From an uncultured Saprospiraceae bacterium (lineage in GTDB: Bacteria; Bacteroidota; Bacteroidia; Chitinophagales; Saprospiraceae), in contig CALLFA010000041.1 of NCBI GenBank assembly GCA_937997635.1, positions 1 to 64,000 on the forward strand: a stretch of DNA of 64,000 nt. Direction: 5' to 3'. Every line of letters begins with the position of its first letter. The stretch's first letter is position 1. The notes below the pieces were generated by a model. It was not told the origin of the DNA. It saw nothing but the letters and a program-made list of their open reading frames with translations, and searched no databases. The translations under genes and the position numbers were made by a program. Of this stretch, positions 55,934 through 64,000 are shown piece after piece.

Positions 55934-56863
55934 TCAGCCAGTAGACAACTGCTCATTCATCCACCCGAGCATAGCAGCAATCACCTCATCTCGATTTGTT
56001 TCATTCAACATTTCATGTCTTGCATCTGGATAAAGCGTACACTCTATATTTGATACCCCTACATTCTTATACTTATTAAAGACCTCATTGACGCCTTTCC
56101 CAAAATCACCGACCGGATCTCTCTGTCCTGAAAACATATAGATAGGTAAATCTTTGGGCGTTTGTTCAAATGCTGTTTGAGCATTAATTTTTAAAACGCC
56201 TTCTAGCATATTGTCCCAGAATCCGTTTGTAAACGTTTTACTGCACATCTCATCGCCAACATACCTATCGACCACATCCACATCTCTGGAAATCCAATCA
56301 GCTTTAGTGCGCATAGGTGCAAATTCCTTATTGAATTTTCCAAAAGAAATACTTCTGAGAAATTCACTTCTTGTTGCTCTGCCATTAACAGCACCTAGTA
56401 GTTTAGCCATCAATCTTCCAACCTTACCCAATATACCAGGATGCCCGCCTGTGCCAGACAAAATGGCCGCTACAAAAGGCACCTCTTTAGAAGCTATATA
56501 ATCTCTTAATAAAAATGAACCCATACTGTGACCCAAAGCAATAATTGGTAGATTTGGATATTCGCTTTTGGCAATCGCAGTGAGCTGCTTTATATCTGAT
56601 TGCGTATCCTCCCAAAAATGTCTGTTTTCGAAGTAGCCTATTTTATCAACTGATTCAGCTGTGTAGCCATGGCCTCTGTGATCATTGGCATATAAAACAA
56701 AGCCTTCTTTGGTTAAGACCTCGGCTAAGCGGCTATATCTACCTGCATGTTCGCCCATACCATGAATGACTTGGAGGACTGCTTTAGGATTATCTACAGA
56801 CCATTTATAATAATGTATGTCTTTATTGCCAGCTCCTTTGAAGTTATTGGTTTCAGAAATCAT
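55934..56863 (-). CDS. Alpha/beta hydrolase, lysophospholipase/monoacylglycerol lipase-like
   Basis: 309 residues. The catalytic triad is visible: Ser in GHSMGS near 112, Asp in GQRDPVGDFG near 255, and His in DARHEMLNE near 282. The oxyanion region HGMGEHAGRYSRLAE near 34 is typical of the Hydrolase_4 (PldB/monoglyceride lipase) group. No signal peptide is present, so it should act in the cytoplasm or on the inner face of the membrane, on lysophospholipids or monoacylglycerols. It stands alone with repeats downstream. Confidence 0.87.
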   Translation of the reverse strand: MISETNNFKGAGNKDIHYYKWSVDNPKAVLQVIHGMGEHAGRYSRLAEVLTKEGFVLYANDHRGHGYTAESVDKIGYFENRHFWEDTQSDIKQLTAIAKSEYPNLPIIALGHSMGSFLLRDYIASKEVPFVAAILSGTGGHPGILGKVGRLMAKLLGAVNGRATRSEFLRSISFGKFNKEFAPMRTKADWISRDVDVVDRYVGDEMCSKTFTNGFWDNMLEGVLKINAQTAFEQTPKDLPIYMFSGQRDPVGDFGKGVNEVFNKYKNVGVSNIECTLYPDARHEMLNETNRDEVIAAMLGWMNEQLSTG

Positions 56864-57018
56864 GTTGCAAAATAGAAAGCCCTAGGGACTAACACAAATT
56901 GTGAGAGGTGTATGATCTACGCTATGGAGCTTTTGTATTCGCCGAATTGATTTGGTGCACGGTGATTTATCAATGGATACATTCTTCAGTCCATCGAATA
57001 GATTCGACGGTACAGGGT

Positions 57019-57387
57019 CTATCTTGTATAATAAAATGCCCAAGCAAGCAACACCAATTGCAGAGGAAGCCGAATCAATAAGAAATTCTGGTTAATCTTC
57101 ATGCCTGCACCTTTAGATGTATACATATAGATGTTTGAAGGAAATACTGCAATAAGCAAAGCAAATATACCCCAAGCAGCCATGACTCTTGTTTGTGGAA
57201 TCAATAAGCCGATACCGCCAATAATCTCAGCCACACCAGAAATAATGTTTATAGGCTTCTTCCATTTCTTTAAATATGGCGGCACAATTTTTTCAAAAAA
57301 CCAAGCTTTTCTAAAGTGCGAAACTCCCGCATAAATGAAAAAGGCAGCAAAGAGAACAAGCAATGTATAATAGATTATTTGATTCAT
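57019..57387 (-). CDS. DoxX family membrane protein
   Basis: 122 residues with four helices. The first, YYTLLVLFAAFFIYAGVSHF, and the second pair around ISGVAEIIGGIGLLIP match the DoxX fold. Relatives are linked with redox or thiol stress, but the role here is open. It starts immediately after the stop of the 167-residue membrane protein (stop and ATG adjoining), so the two are coupled. A copy of the TCGAATAGATTCGA-type palindrome is at about 56985, just after its stop. Confidence 0.8.
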   Translation of the reverse strand: MNQIIYYTLLVLFAAFFIYAGVSHFRKAWFFEKIVPPYLKKWKKPINIISGVAEIIGGIGLLIPQTRVMAAWGIFALLIAVFPSNIYMYTSKGAGMKINQNFLLIRLPLQLVLLAWAFYYTR

Positions 57388-57891
57388 CTAGCTGAATAAT
57401 TTCTTGGTGCCTAAACGGATAATTATCAGCATGACAACCATGATAATCAAAACATAGTAGAAAGGCATGTAGCTAAATATCACGATTCGTGTCTTTTCCA
57501 AGAACCACATGAAACAGAGAATAGCTCCTATGACCATGAATAAGCCACCTATTTTTTGAAAGCCTGGAATATCTTCAAAGCGAGTGTTTTTTCTAATGAT
57601 AAATAAAGTTGCTATCATGGAAATAATCGGCAATATTTGAGAATAAATGTCTGCTTCAAAAATGGATTTCTTTTCAAAAAGAAATAAATAGACATTGAGT
57701 GTGATGGCAAAAATTCCTGGGATGCAAGCCAAAAACATCAAGGTGGAATACATGTATTTCCATGGGCTTTCTTTCGCTTCTCCTTTACCCAACCACCATG
57801 CTAACGATGCAGCAATAGGTAAGGTGAAAAAAAACATAATGATAAACGAAGGGTTCGCCGCACATTGCTCAAGAAATTCCTGTAGTGTCAT
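57388..57891 (-). CDS. Polytopic membrane protein (167 aa), unknown
   Basis: About five hydrophobic segments are seen: SFIIMFFFTLPIAASLAWWL, STLMFLACIPGIFAITLNVY, ILPIISMIATLFII, GLFMVIGAILCFMWFL and YVLIIMVVMLIII. I recognise no family. It starts 10 bases after the odhB stop and ends directly at the DoxX start, forming an odhB-membrane protein-DoxX unit. The function is unknown. Confidence 0.72.
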   Translation of the reverse strand: MTLQEFLEQCAANPSFIIMFFFTLPIAASLAWWLGKGEAKESPWKYMYSTLMFLACIPGIFAITLNVYLFLFEKKSIFEADIYSQILPIISMIATLFIIRKNTRFEDIPGFQKIGGLFMVIGAILCFMWFLEKTRIVIFSYMPFYYVLIIMVVMLIIIRLGTKKLFS

Positions 57892-57901
57892 GGAAATTGA
57901 A

Positions 57902-59125
57902 TTATAAATCCAGCAATAAGGTAGTGGGATCTTCCAACAACTGTATCACTTTGACAAGAAAAGTTACAGAAGAACTGCCATCAATGATTCTGTGGTCATA
58001 GGATAAGGCCAGATACATCATCGGTCGTATTTGTACTTCTCCATCAACAGCAATTGGTCTTTTCTTTATGGTGTGCATGCCAAGTATTGCAGATTGAGGC
58101 CTATTTAAGATTGGCGTACTCATCATTGATCCAAAAATCCCACCGTTTGTAATCGTAAACGTACCTCCTTTCATTTCATCCAACGTCAACGTACCTTCTC
58201 TCGCTTTCGTAGCCAGATGTTTGATCTGTTTTTCGATGTCTGAAAAATGAAGGGATTCTACATTGTGAACTGGAGGCACCACCAATCCAGTATCCGTTGA
58301 TATGGCGATAGAGATGTCTACATAGTCATGATAGATAACTTCTTTCTCGTCTATCTGCGCATTGACTTGTGGCATTTCCATAAGCACTTTTGCACAAGCT
58401 TTCGCAAACAAGGACATAAAGCCAAGCTTAATGCCATACTTTTCTACAAAGCGTTCTTGGTATTTTTTTCTCAAAGCCATGAAGTTTGTTAGGTCAACCT
58501 CATTGAAGGTTGTCAACATGGCAGTATTGTTTTTCGCTTCTACCAATCGTGAGGCGATGGTTCTCCTCATTCTGGACATTTTTTCTCTGCGACTATTTCG
58601 GCTAAATGCTTGAATAGGTGCAACAACATTCATTGGCTCAGCTGGCTTTACTGGCGCAGAACTAGGTTTCGTTTGACTGGCAGCAACAGCATCTTGTTTG
58701 GTGATGCGACCATCCTTGCCTGTGCCCGTTATTTGTGCACTGGTTAGGTCGTTTTCTCTCATCACTTTTGCTGCAGCAGGAGATGGATGTCCGGTTGCAT
58801 GTGTTGCTGTTGGAGCTTCAGGCGCAGGGTTAGGAGCAGCTTCCGTTTTTTCGGCTGCTGGTGCTGCGGTTTCAGCAGGTGCAGCAGCACTTGTATCTAT
58901 TGTTGCCACCAAGCCACCAATTTCTATATCGTCTCCCTCTGCTGCAACATGTGTAATGATTCCTGCAGCTTCAGCTGGAAATTCAAGTGTTGCTTTATCA
59001 GATTCAAATTCGCAAATAGGTTCATCGATTTTAATATACGTTCCGCTTTCTACCAGCCATTGAGATAATGTCACTTCAGTTACGGACTCTCCAATGGTAG
59101 GAACCTTCATTTCAACTATAGCCAT
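57902..59125 (-). CDS. odhB: 2-oxoglutarate dehydrogenase E2 (dihydrolipoyl succinyltransferase)
   Basis: 407 residues. The lipoyl domain at 1-77 starts [20 protein letters not shown] and has the lipoyl Lys in [13 protein letters not shown] near 43. An Ala/Pro-rich linker of about 40 residues follows, then the E1/E3-binding domain ([15 protein letters not shown] near 115) and the acyltransferase domain ending with [15 protein letters not shown] near 375, which holds the catalytic His and Asp. It transfers succinyl groups to CoA in the TCA cycle. The E1 gene is not adjacent. It may be co-transcribed with the two membrane protein genes downstream. Confidence 0.93.
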   Translation of the reverse strand: MAIVEMKVPTIGESVTEVTLSQWLVESGTYIKIDEPICEFESDKATLEFPAEAAGIITHVAAEGDDIEIGGLVATIDTSAAAPAETAAPAAEKTEAAPNPAPEAPTATHATGHPSPAAAKVMRENDLTSAQITGTGKDGRITKQDAVAASQTKPSSAPVKPAEPMNVVAPIQAFSRNSRREKMSRMRRTIASRLVEAKNNTAMLTTFNEVDLTNFMALRKKYQERFVEKYGIKLGFMSLFAKACAKVLMEMPQVNAQIDEKEVIYHDYVDISIAISTDTGLVVPPVHNVESLHFSDIEKQIKHLATKAREGTLTLDEMKGGTFTITNGGIFGSMMSTPILNRPQSAILGMHTIKKRPIAVDGEVQIRPMMYLALSYDHRIIDGSSSVTFLVKVIQLLEDPTTLLLDL

Positions 59126-59300
59126 ATTTCAAGTATGTTTTAAATTAATTTTTAGACTAGCCTAATAATTTGGTGCTAAGTTCGATCAAATATATGATTA
59201 TTCAGCTAATCTTATTCATCAAATCAGTCAAATCTCGTACCGTTGGCAATTTAGCGTTCGGCTGCATGCTGACCTAACAGCTTGTTACTGTAGTCATTCA

Positions 59301-59606
59301 TTATGCAACTTGTTCTCTTGGTTCAATTCTAAAGCTAATCTCAGCATTTAGTGCGTTCAAAACTTTTAGAAGAGTTCCAATAGTGATATTTGTAGCATTG
59401 TTTTCAAGTTTCGAAATATGAGCTCTTTGAACACCTATTAGTCTTCCGAGTTCTTCCTGAGTTAGTTTGTTTTCTTTTCTTAAACGTTTGATTTCTTCTC
59501 GTAGTAGTTCCATTTTGAGTTCTTGTTCTAGTGCATCTCTTTTAGCACTTCCATGTTTGCCGTAATTCTTTTCGACTAATTTTTCTAAAGATGTTGTTTT
59601 CATCAT
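59301..59606 (-). CDS. XRE-family HTH protein, HigA-like antitoxin
   Basis: 101 residues. A typical XRE helix-turn-helix is at about 38-90 (LRKENKLTQEELGRLIGVQ, AHISKLENNATNITIGTLLK), preceded by a helical N-terminus. Its place directly after a HigB-like frame, and its length, fit a HigA antitoxin that binds the toxin and represses the operon. Its start overlaps the end of the toxin frame by 65 bases. Since the toxin looks damaged, this may be an orphan regulator. Confidence 0.8.
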   Translation of the reverse strand: MMKTTSLEKLVEKNYGKHGSAKRDALEQELKMELLREEIKRLRKENKLTQEELGRLIGVQRAHISKLENNATNITIGTLLKVLNALNAEISFRIEPREQVA

Positions 59607-59772
59607 TTTTTCTTTTGTTGAAAGTATCTTTGTTTATTGATTCTGCTTTTCTAATCTCTTTTCGTGGTGTCTTGGTGAATGAGTAAACGAATTTATCTTT
59701 CATCTTTTGAGGAAGTTTGTGGAAGTATACTTCTGCTTCCTTAAGAAAGGTAATTTCAATTTCCTTTTTCAT
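59542..59772 (-). pseudogene. HigB-like toxin with internal deletion
   Basis: 76 residues. The N-terminus EIEITFLKEAEVYFHKLPQK matches the start of HigB/RelE-type (phage Gp49-like) mRNA interferases, and FTKTPRKEIRKAESINKD matches their C-terminal end. The middle of about 55 residues, which holds the strands with the RNA-contacting basic residues, is missing, so the two ends are joined directly. The frame then runs on into the antitoxin gene instead of stopping at the usual ATGA overlap. I infer an inactive remnant. Confidence 0.6.
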
Positions 59773-60061
59773 TCAATTGTATAACGAATACAATATACAA
59801 ATTGTTTCCTTATAATGATCGTTTTTCTCGTAGTGATTAAGCTTGATTCACAGTAATAAGCTGATAAAATTCCCCTCCATTCGGAGAGGTGCCTGCGATG
59901 CGGGTTGGGTGGTTATATTTTAATTACAATTTTGGAAATGGCAGTACCAATTCGCCGAATATTCAGCGGTACAAGACAGAATTTGTATTCAAAGAAATGT
60001 CTCCCAAAGCACTTCTTTATTTTATATATTAAATATTTTTATAATATGTAAATAATTGTTT
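59773..60061. other. Intergenic region with one weak palindrome copy
   Basis: AT-rich. Near 59950 is AATTCGCCGAATATTCAGCGGTAC, in two parts a relative of the palindromes at 45.7 kb. The short GTTGGGTGG region at 59890 has no match in the window. No gene seen. Confidence 0.45.
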
Positions 60062-60069
60062 TATATTTG
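60062..60069 (+). promoter_or_regulatory. -7 box for the giant secreted protein
   Basis: TATATTTG matches TAnnTTTG and lies 141 bases before the ATG at 60210. It gives a long leader RNA that begins with a hairpin (next entry). Confidence 0.55.
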
Positions 60070-60074
60070 CAATA

Positions 60075-60188
60075 CACTTAGGCGTATGTCCCAACGACTC
60101 CTAAGTGCGATTTAAAACTCCCATAATCGATTTTAACCAACCATTCAGAATGCAATAGTTCCTCACGGTCTTTTGGCAAAGACTTTTT
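60075..60188 (+). promoter_or_regulatory. Structured leader: 5' hairpin and terminator-like stem
   Basis: An eight-base perfect stem CACTTAGG/CCTAAGTG (60075-60107) sits at the predicted start of the mRNA. A second, small stem GTCTTT-TGGC-AAAGAC at 60168-60183 is followed by TTTTT and looks like a weak terminator 21 bases before the ATG. Together these could stabilise the mRNA and attenuate expression. No known riboswitch fits. Confidence 0.4.
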
Positions 60189-60209
60189 GTGCAATCATAA
60201 TTCTTAATT

Positions 60210-63200
60210 ATGGGAACTATTCTCAAACGGTCCTGTTGGCGATATGCTGATGGACCAAATAAGTGTATATTTTATCACGACCCTTACAGGTTCACGGAAA
60301 GGTGGCTCATGGCTTTTGCTATGTACATGTTCTTTCTGGGGACTGTTATGTCGCAAGCATGCATGATCAATGCTGGCAATCTCTCACAAGGAGATAGCTC
60401 TGATTGCTTAAATGGTAATACCGTATCAATAAGTGCTGTTGCTAGTGGCAACGAACTTATACCAGCAGGTTACTCGGTCATGTATGTGTTGACTGAAGGT
60501 CCAGATCTTATCATACAGCAAACCAATACCACGCCTCGTTTCATTGTAAACGATTCTGGCTCTTATACCATACATACACTTGTATATCATCCTGCAACAT
60601 TGGATTTAAGTGGTGTTGTCCCTGGTGTGACCACTGGTGTTGACATAGAAACCACCATTGTATCCAGAGGCATATGTGCAGATTTGGATGTTGTTGGTGC
60701 CTCAATAATCGTTTCTAATTGTGTCAACTGTGGCGTATATGCTGGGACAATGAGTAATGGAGTTTCTGACACTTGTTTAGGAGAAAGTGCAACAGGAAAT
60801 ATTTATGCAACTGCTAACCCTGATGCAACAATTCCTGTAGGTTATGCAAGAAGTTATGTGCTCACACTTGGACTTAACCGCACGTTTATACAAATAAATA
60901 GTGAACCTGTTTTCAACATTACTAGCCCAGGACAATATAATATCCATAGCCTTGTCTATGATCCTACAACATTAAATCTAAATACCACAATAACTTATGG
61001 CATCACAACTACAGCAGACTTATTTAATAAGATAAATGAAAACAACATTTGTGCAAATCTAGATCAAACAGGCACACCCGTAAATGCAGCTGAATGTGCA
61101 GTAACTGTTAGTGGTGTTATTTTACAAGATACCACTGGAGACGGTATGGGCAATTTACCTCTTGGAGGAGCAACAATTACAATTACTGATGTCAACGGTC
61201 TTGAACAAATAGCAATCACGCAGGCTGATGGGATATTTAGTTTTTCTATTCCTCCTGGTGAATTTACATTGGTCGAAACTGATCCTGCGGGATTTATTTC
61301 TATAAATGATGTGGATGGTACTAATGATAACACCATTGAAGGAGTCGCAGTTTTAGGTGAGGACAACATTGGAAATAATTTTATAAACGAGCAGAACTGT
61401 GGAGCAGATGCAGGCACATTAATTAATGGTCAGGCATCAACATGTATGGAAGATGATGCGACTGTCGTGACACTCTTTGCAGCTCCTGCCGGTGACGCAA
61501 ATATTCCACAAGGATTTACACAAGTGTATGTATTAACTCAAGGAGATGACCTTATCATCCAATCCACAAATGCAACACCGAACTTCATGGTGTCTGGTTT
61601 CGGATTATATACCATTCATTCTTTGGTCTTCGATCCGAATACCTTAGATCTGTCGGTTGTCATCCCAGGAATAACCACAGGCGTAGATGTCTTAAACCTC
61701 ATTAACCAAAATGACATATGTGCAGATTTAGATGCAGCAGGAGCACAGATCAGAGTGACTTCATGCAACTGTTCAAGTTTAAATTGTTTTGGTTCGATTA
61801 ATGTATCACTAGGTACAAATTGTCAAGCAACCATTAGCCCATCATTGGGTAGTCCGAATATTACGCAAGAAAATGAATCACAGTATGAGATTAGTATTAA
61901 CATTCACGAAGAGGCCATCCCAGGTAACATTTTAACAAGCGCACACATTGGAGAGGAAGTCACTTTTCAAATTAATTTTTCAAATCCTGAGTGTCCTAAT
62001 TCGTGTTGGGGAACCCTTCTAGTCGAAGATAAATTTCCACCCGAATTACTTTGTTCAGCAGAACCGCTGACATTGGATTGTATACAAACAATTCAAGATC
62101 CTGGGCCAACTATTTTGAATAGTTGTGGCAATGATGAATTAAAAATTATTGATGAAGTAATCGAAACTCTCCAATGTGATCCTGATTATATTGAACGAAT
62201 AACCAGAACATATATCGCGACTGATGATATGGGAAATACATCAGAGCCATGCTCACAAACCATATTAGTCGAACGCCTCCCAAGTGCAGCGGAAGATCCT
62301 GATTCTTGGCAAGAGGCACCAAATTTCACAATCCCTCTAGGGAATGCCCTTAAATGCGGGACACCTGCTGATACTTCCTATACGGGGGTACCAACATTTA
62401 GAGGAATTCATATTGATGAGTTGGATAAACTTGCATGTAATGTCATCGTCAGAATGACAGAAAATACAATTAATAATATTGAATGTAAACAAGTCATTAT
62501 CAGAACGTGGACAGTCATTGATTGGACATGTAATGATTCAAATACACTTTTCGAGCAAAGACAAGTGATTGAATTTTTTGATGATCAGTCTCCTAATGTG
62601 TTAAATCCAATAGCAGATTTTACAACAAGCACACAAACAAAAAATTGCAGTGGTTTGATCCAATTGCCTGTGGTCAATTACTATGATAATTGCGCATCAG
62701 TGACGCCATCAGTTTCGTATCCACATGGTTTTCTGAATAATTATAAGACGCCACAATTTGTTGAATTGGATACAGGAGATAATCAAGTTGTGTATACAGG
62801 CACGGATGCATGTGGCAACTCAGTGAGAGATACAGTTATCATTACTGTAGAAGATAACACACCTCCAATTGCCGTTTGCGAAGGGGCTCTTGGTGTTGCA
62901 TTGACTTCAGATGGTAAAGCTCTTGTCCCAGCTGAATCATTTGATGAAGGGAGTCACGACGAGTGTAAGATTGATAAAATTTTAGTTAAAAAAGTAAATA
63001 TAGACGTTTGTGGACTCGGACAGGATACCTTATTCCAAGAGTCACTCATCTTTTGTTGTGATGATATAAATAGCGATATAGCAACGGACTTGATCGTCAT
63101 GTTGAGAGTGACAGATAAAAATGGTCAGTTTAACGATTGTACAGTGCTTGTTGATTTACAAGGATCAGGAACGTTAAGTATACAAGGCTTACCAGACATT

Positions 63201-64000
63201 ACCGTAAGTTGTGACTATCCATTCCCTACTTCAAATTTTGACGTTTTTGGATCCATAGCTCCAGACAAAAGTTTGATCGAACCAATTATCCTTTCGGACT
63301 CTTTGGCAAAATACGACGGTCCGGCATTTGATGGTTTTGTTTCAGGTGCATGTAATCCGAAAATTTCTGAAGAACCTATCGAGGATAACCGAGACCAATG
63401 TGGCGTAGGTGAGATCATAAGAAGAATTAGGATTAAATCAGGTACCGCAATTAGAGAAGTCAAGCAAGTGATAATGGTTGTCAACAACGACCCATTTTTT
63501 GTCAACACATCAGATCCATTAGACCCATATGATGATATAATTTGGCCAATGGATTTAGATACCTTGACGTCAATTGGCATGTGTGATACAGATGGATTTT
63601 CTGCAGACCAACTGCCTGAAGGATTTCGGGAACCAATCATTCTCAATCAAAATGATTGTGGACTTGTAGCTGCCTCTGTCACCAATGAACAAGTATTAAA
63701 TGTAGCTGGAGATCAAAGCACAAATGCGTGTTTCAAAATTTTACGCGAGTGGACAGTCATTGACTGGTGTTCGACAGAAACGAATGGTTCAAATGGACCT
63801 ATTCGATTTACGTTTACACAAGTCATCAAAGTGACGAATGAAACAAAACCTGTCGTGGTATGTGAAGACATTAACTTAGAAAGTACGGACTCTGATTGTG
63901 GTCCAGCAACAGTCATATTGTCTGCCACAGCAACAGATGATTGTAGCGATGATCTTACATTCCATTACATCGTGGACTTATTTGGTGATGGTAAATTTGA
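60210..64000 (+). CDS. Giant secreted repeat protein with SdrD-like and HYR-type domains (3' end outside window)
   Basis: Open without a stop from the ATG at 60210 to the window edge: 1263 complete codons. A hydrophobic segment (WLMAFAMYMFFLGTVMSQA, about 32-50) serves as an unusually late signal peptide; an internal ATG at 60309 would make it standard. Three related Cys-containing repeats follow at about 51-175, 177-293 and 397-524 (LTQGDDLIIQ, YTIHSLVFDPNTLDL, GITTGVD). An SdrD-like B domain (VSGVILQDTTGDGMGNLPLG, about 297-395) lies between the second and third. From about 590 on are HYR-like segments with DKFPPELLC, TWTVIDWTC, TPPIAVCEGAL and TKPVVVCEDIN. Such proteins are cell-surface adhesins exported by the type IX system. 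The C-terminal sorting domain is expected beyond the edge. Confidence 0.85.
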   Translation, partial: MGTILKRSCWRYADGPNKCIFYHDPYRFTERWLMAFAMYMFFLGTVMSQACMINAGNLSQGDSSDCLNGNTVSISAVASGNELIPAGYSVMYVLTEGPDLIIQQTNTTPRFIVNDSGSYTIHTLVYHPATLDLSGVVPGVTTGVDIETTIVSRGICADLDVVGASIIVSNCVNCGVYAGTMSNGVSDTCLGESATGNIYATANPDATIPVGYARSYVLTLGLNRTFIQINSEPVFNITSPGQYNIHSLVYDPTTLNLNTTITYGITTTADLFNKINENNICANLDQTGTPVNAAECAVTVSGVILQDTTGDGMGNLPLGGATITITDVNGLEQIAITQADGIFSFSIPPGEFTLVETDPAGFISINDVDGTNDNTIEGVAVLGEDNIGNNFINEQNCGADAGTLINGQASTCMEDDATVVTLFAAPAGDANIPQGFTQVYVLTQGDDLIIQSTNATPNFMVSGFGLYTIHSLVFDPNTLDLSVVIPGITTGVDVLNLINQNDICADLDAAGAQIRVTSCNCSSLNCFGSINVSLGTNCQATISPSLGSPNITQENESQYEISINIHEEAIPGNILTSAHIGEEVTFQINFSNPECPNSCWGTLLVEDKFPPELLCSAEPLTLDCIQTIQDPGPTILNSCGNDELKIIDEVIETLQCDPDYIERITRTYIATDDMGNTSEPCSQTILVERLPSAAEDPDSWQEAPNFTIPLGNALKCGTPADTSYTGVPTFRGIHIDELDKLACNVIVRMTENTINNIECKQVIIRTWTVIDWTCNDSNTLFEQRQVIEFFDDQSPNVLNPIADFTTSTQTKNCSGLIQLPVVNYYDNCASVTPSVSYPHGFLNNYKTPQFVELDTGDNQVVYTGTDACGNSVRDTVIITVEDNTPPIAVCEGALGVALTSDGKALVPAESFDEGSHDECKIDKILVKKVNIDVCGLGQDTLFQESLIFCCDDINSDIATDLIVMLRVTDKNGQFNDCTVLVDLQGSGTLSIQGLPDITVSCDYPFPTSNFDVFGSIAPDKSLIEPIILSDSLAKYDGPAFDGFVSGACNPKISEEPIEDNRDQCGVGEIIRRIRIKSGTAIREVKQVIMVVNNDPFFVNTSDPLDPYDDIIWPMDLDTLTSIGMCDTDGFSADQLPEGFREPIILNQNDCGLVAASVTNEQVLNVAGDQSTNACFKILREWTVIDWCSTETNGSNGPIRFTFTQVIKVTNETKPVVVCEDINLESTDSDCGPATVILSATATDDCSDDLTFHYIVDLFGDGKF

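Noticed and set aside
60587-63928. Several minus-strand open frames of 61-143 residues
   Set aside because: They are rich in Ser, Pro and Val, and lie opposite the uninterrupted giant plus-strand frame.

Overview
The window looks like chromosomal DNA of a Bacteroidota bacterium, most likely from the Saprospiraceae and relatives. The evidence is indirect but consistent: starts without Shine-Dalgarno sequences, TAnnTTTG promoter boxes, a cytochrome b558-type SdhCAB operon, a DUF2851 protein, tandem TPR/LuxR-like membrane regulators, very large secreted proteins with HYR and SdrD-like repeats, an IPTM-GEWG C-terminal tail, and many palindromic intergenic repeats. No rRNA, cas genes, phage structural genes or intact insertion sequences were seen.

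Layout. 0-8.4 kb: the C-terminal part of a large surface protein, then two tandem paralogous TPR-transmembrane-HTH regulators. 8.5-17.3 kb, minus strand: mannitol dehydrogenase-type oxidoreductase, RNase R, a hypothetical protein, a polytopic membrane protein, an M1-family peptidase and a DEAD-box helicase. 17.3-21.4 kb: an array of short palindromic repeats, two secreted proteins and a TonB-dependent receptor. 21.6-25.0 kb: sdhCAB. 25.3-27.2 kb: an AarF/UbiB kinase with a TetR-like regulator. 27.4-29.0 kb: tRNA-Asn, a second copy of its 3' half 0.95 kb away, and a truncated esterase gene; this looks like a scarred integration site. 29.3-33.1 kb: small hypotheticals, an M19 dipeptidase and a possible structured RNA. 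33.9-37.8 kb, minus: an Omp85-like protein, a hypothetical, nadD and dnaN. 37.9-43.5 kb, plus: an M16-like protein without its zinc motif, then mreB-mreC-mreD-mrdA. 43.9-51.8 kb, plus: folA, DUF2851, lpxK, a helicase-nuclease fusion and a lipoprotein serpin. 52.8-59.8 kb: HIT protein and GreA (minus), a SAM-I riboswitch with a metZ-like gene (plus), then a lysophospholipase-like hydrolase, a DoxX protein, a membrane protein, odhB and a decayed HigBA module (minus). 60.2-64 kb: the first 1263 residues of a giant secreted repeat protein that runs off the window.

Functionally this is mostly core housekeeping: respiration (sdhCAB, odhB), cell shape (mreBCD, mrdA), DNA replication and repair (dnaN, helicase-nuclease), RNA turnover (rnr, DEAD-box), lipid A (lpxK), NAD, folate and methionine synthesis. 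It is interleaved with secreted or surface proteins whose ligands cannot be read from sequence.

The least explained material is non-coding. Three 161-bp MITE-like elements all have the same length and terminal inverted repeats. Several unrelated families of palindromic repeats fill the spaces at gene 3' ends, including a tandem array with a 283-bp period. A candidate RNA with mutually exclusive stems ends at a strong terminator. These are the best places to look for something undescribed; no obvious new multi-gene system was found.
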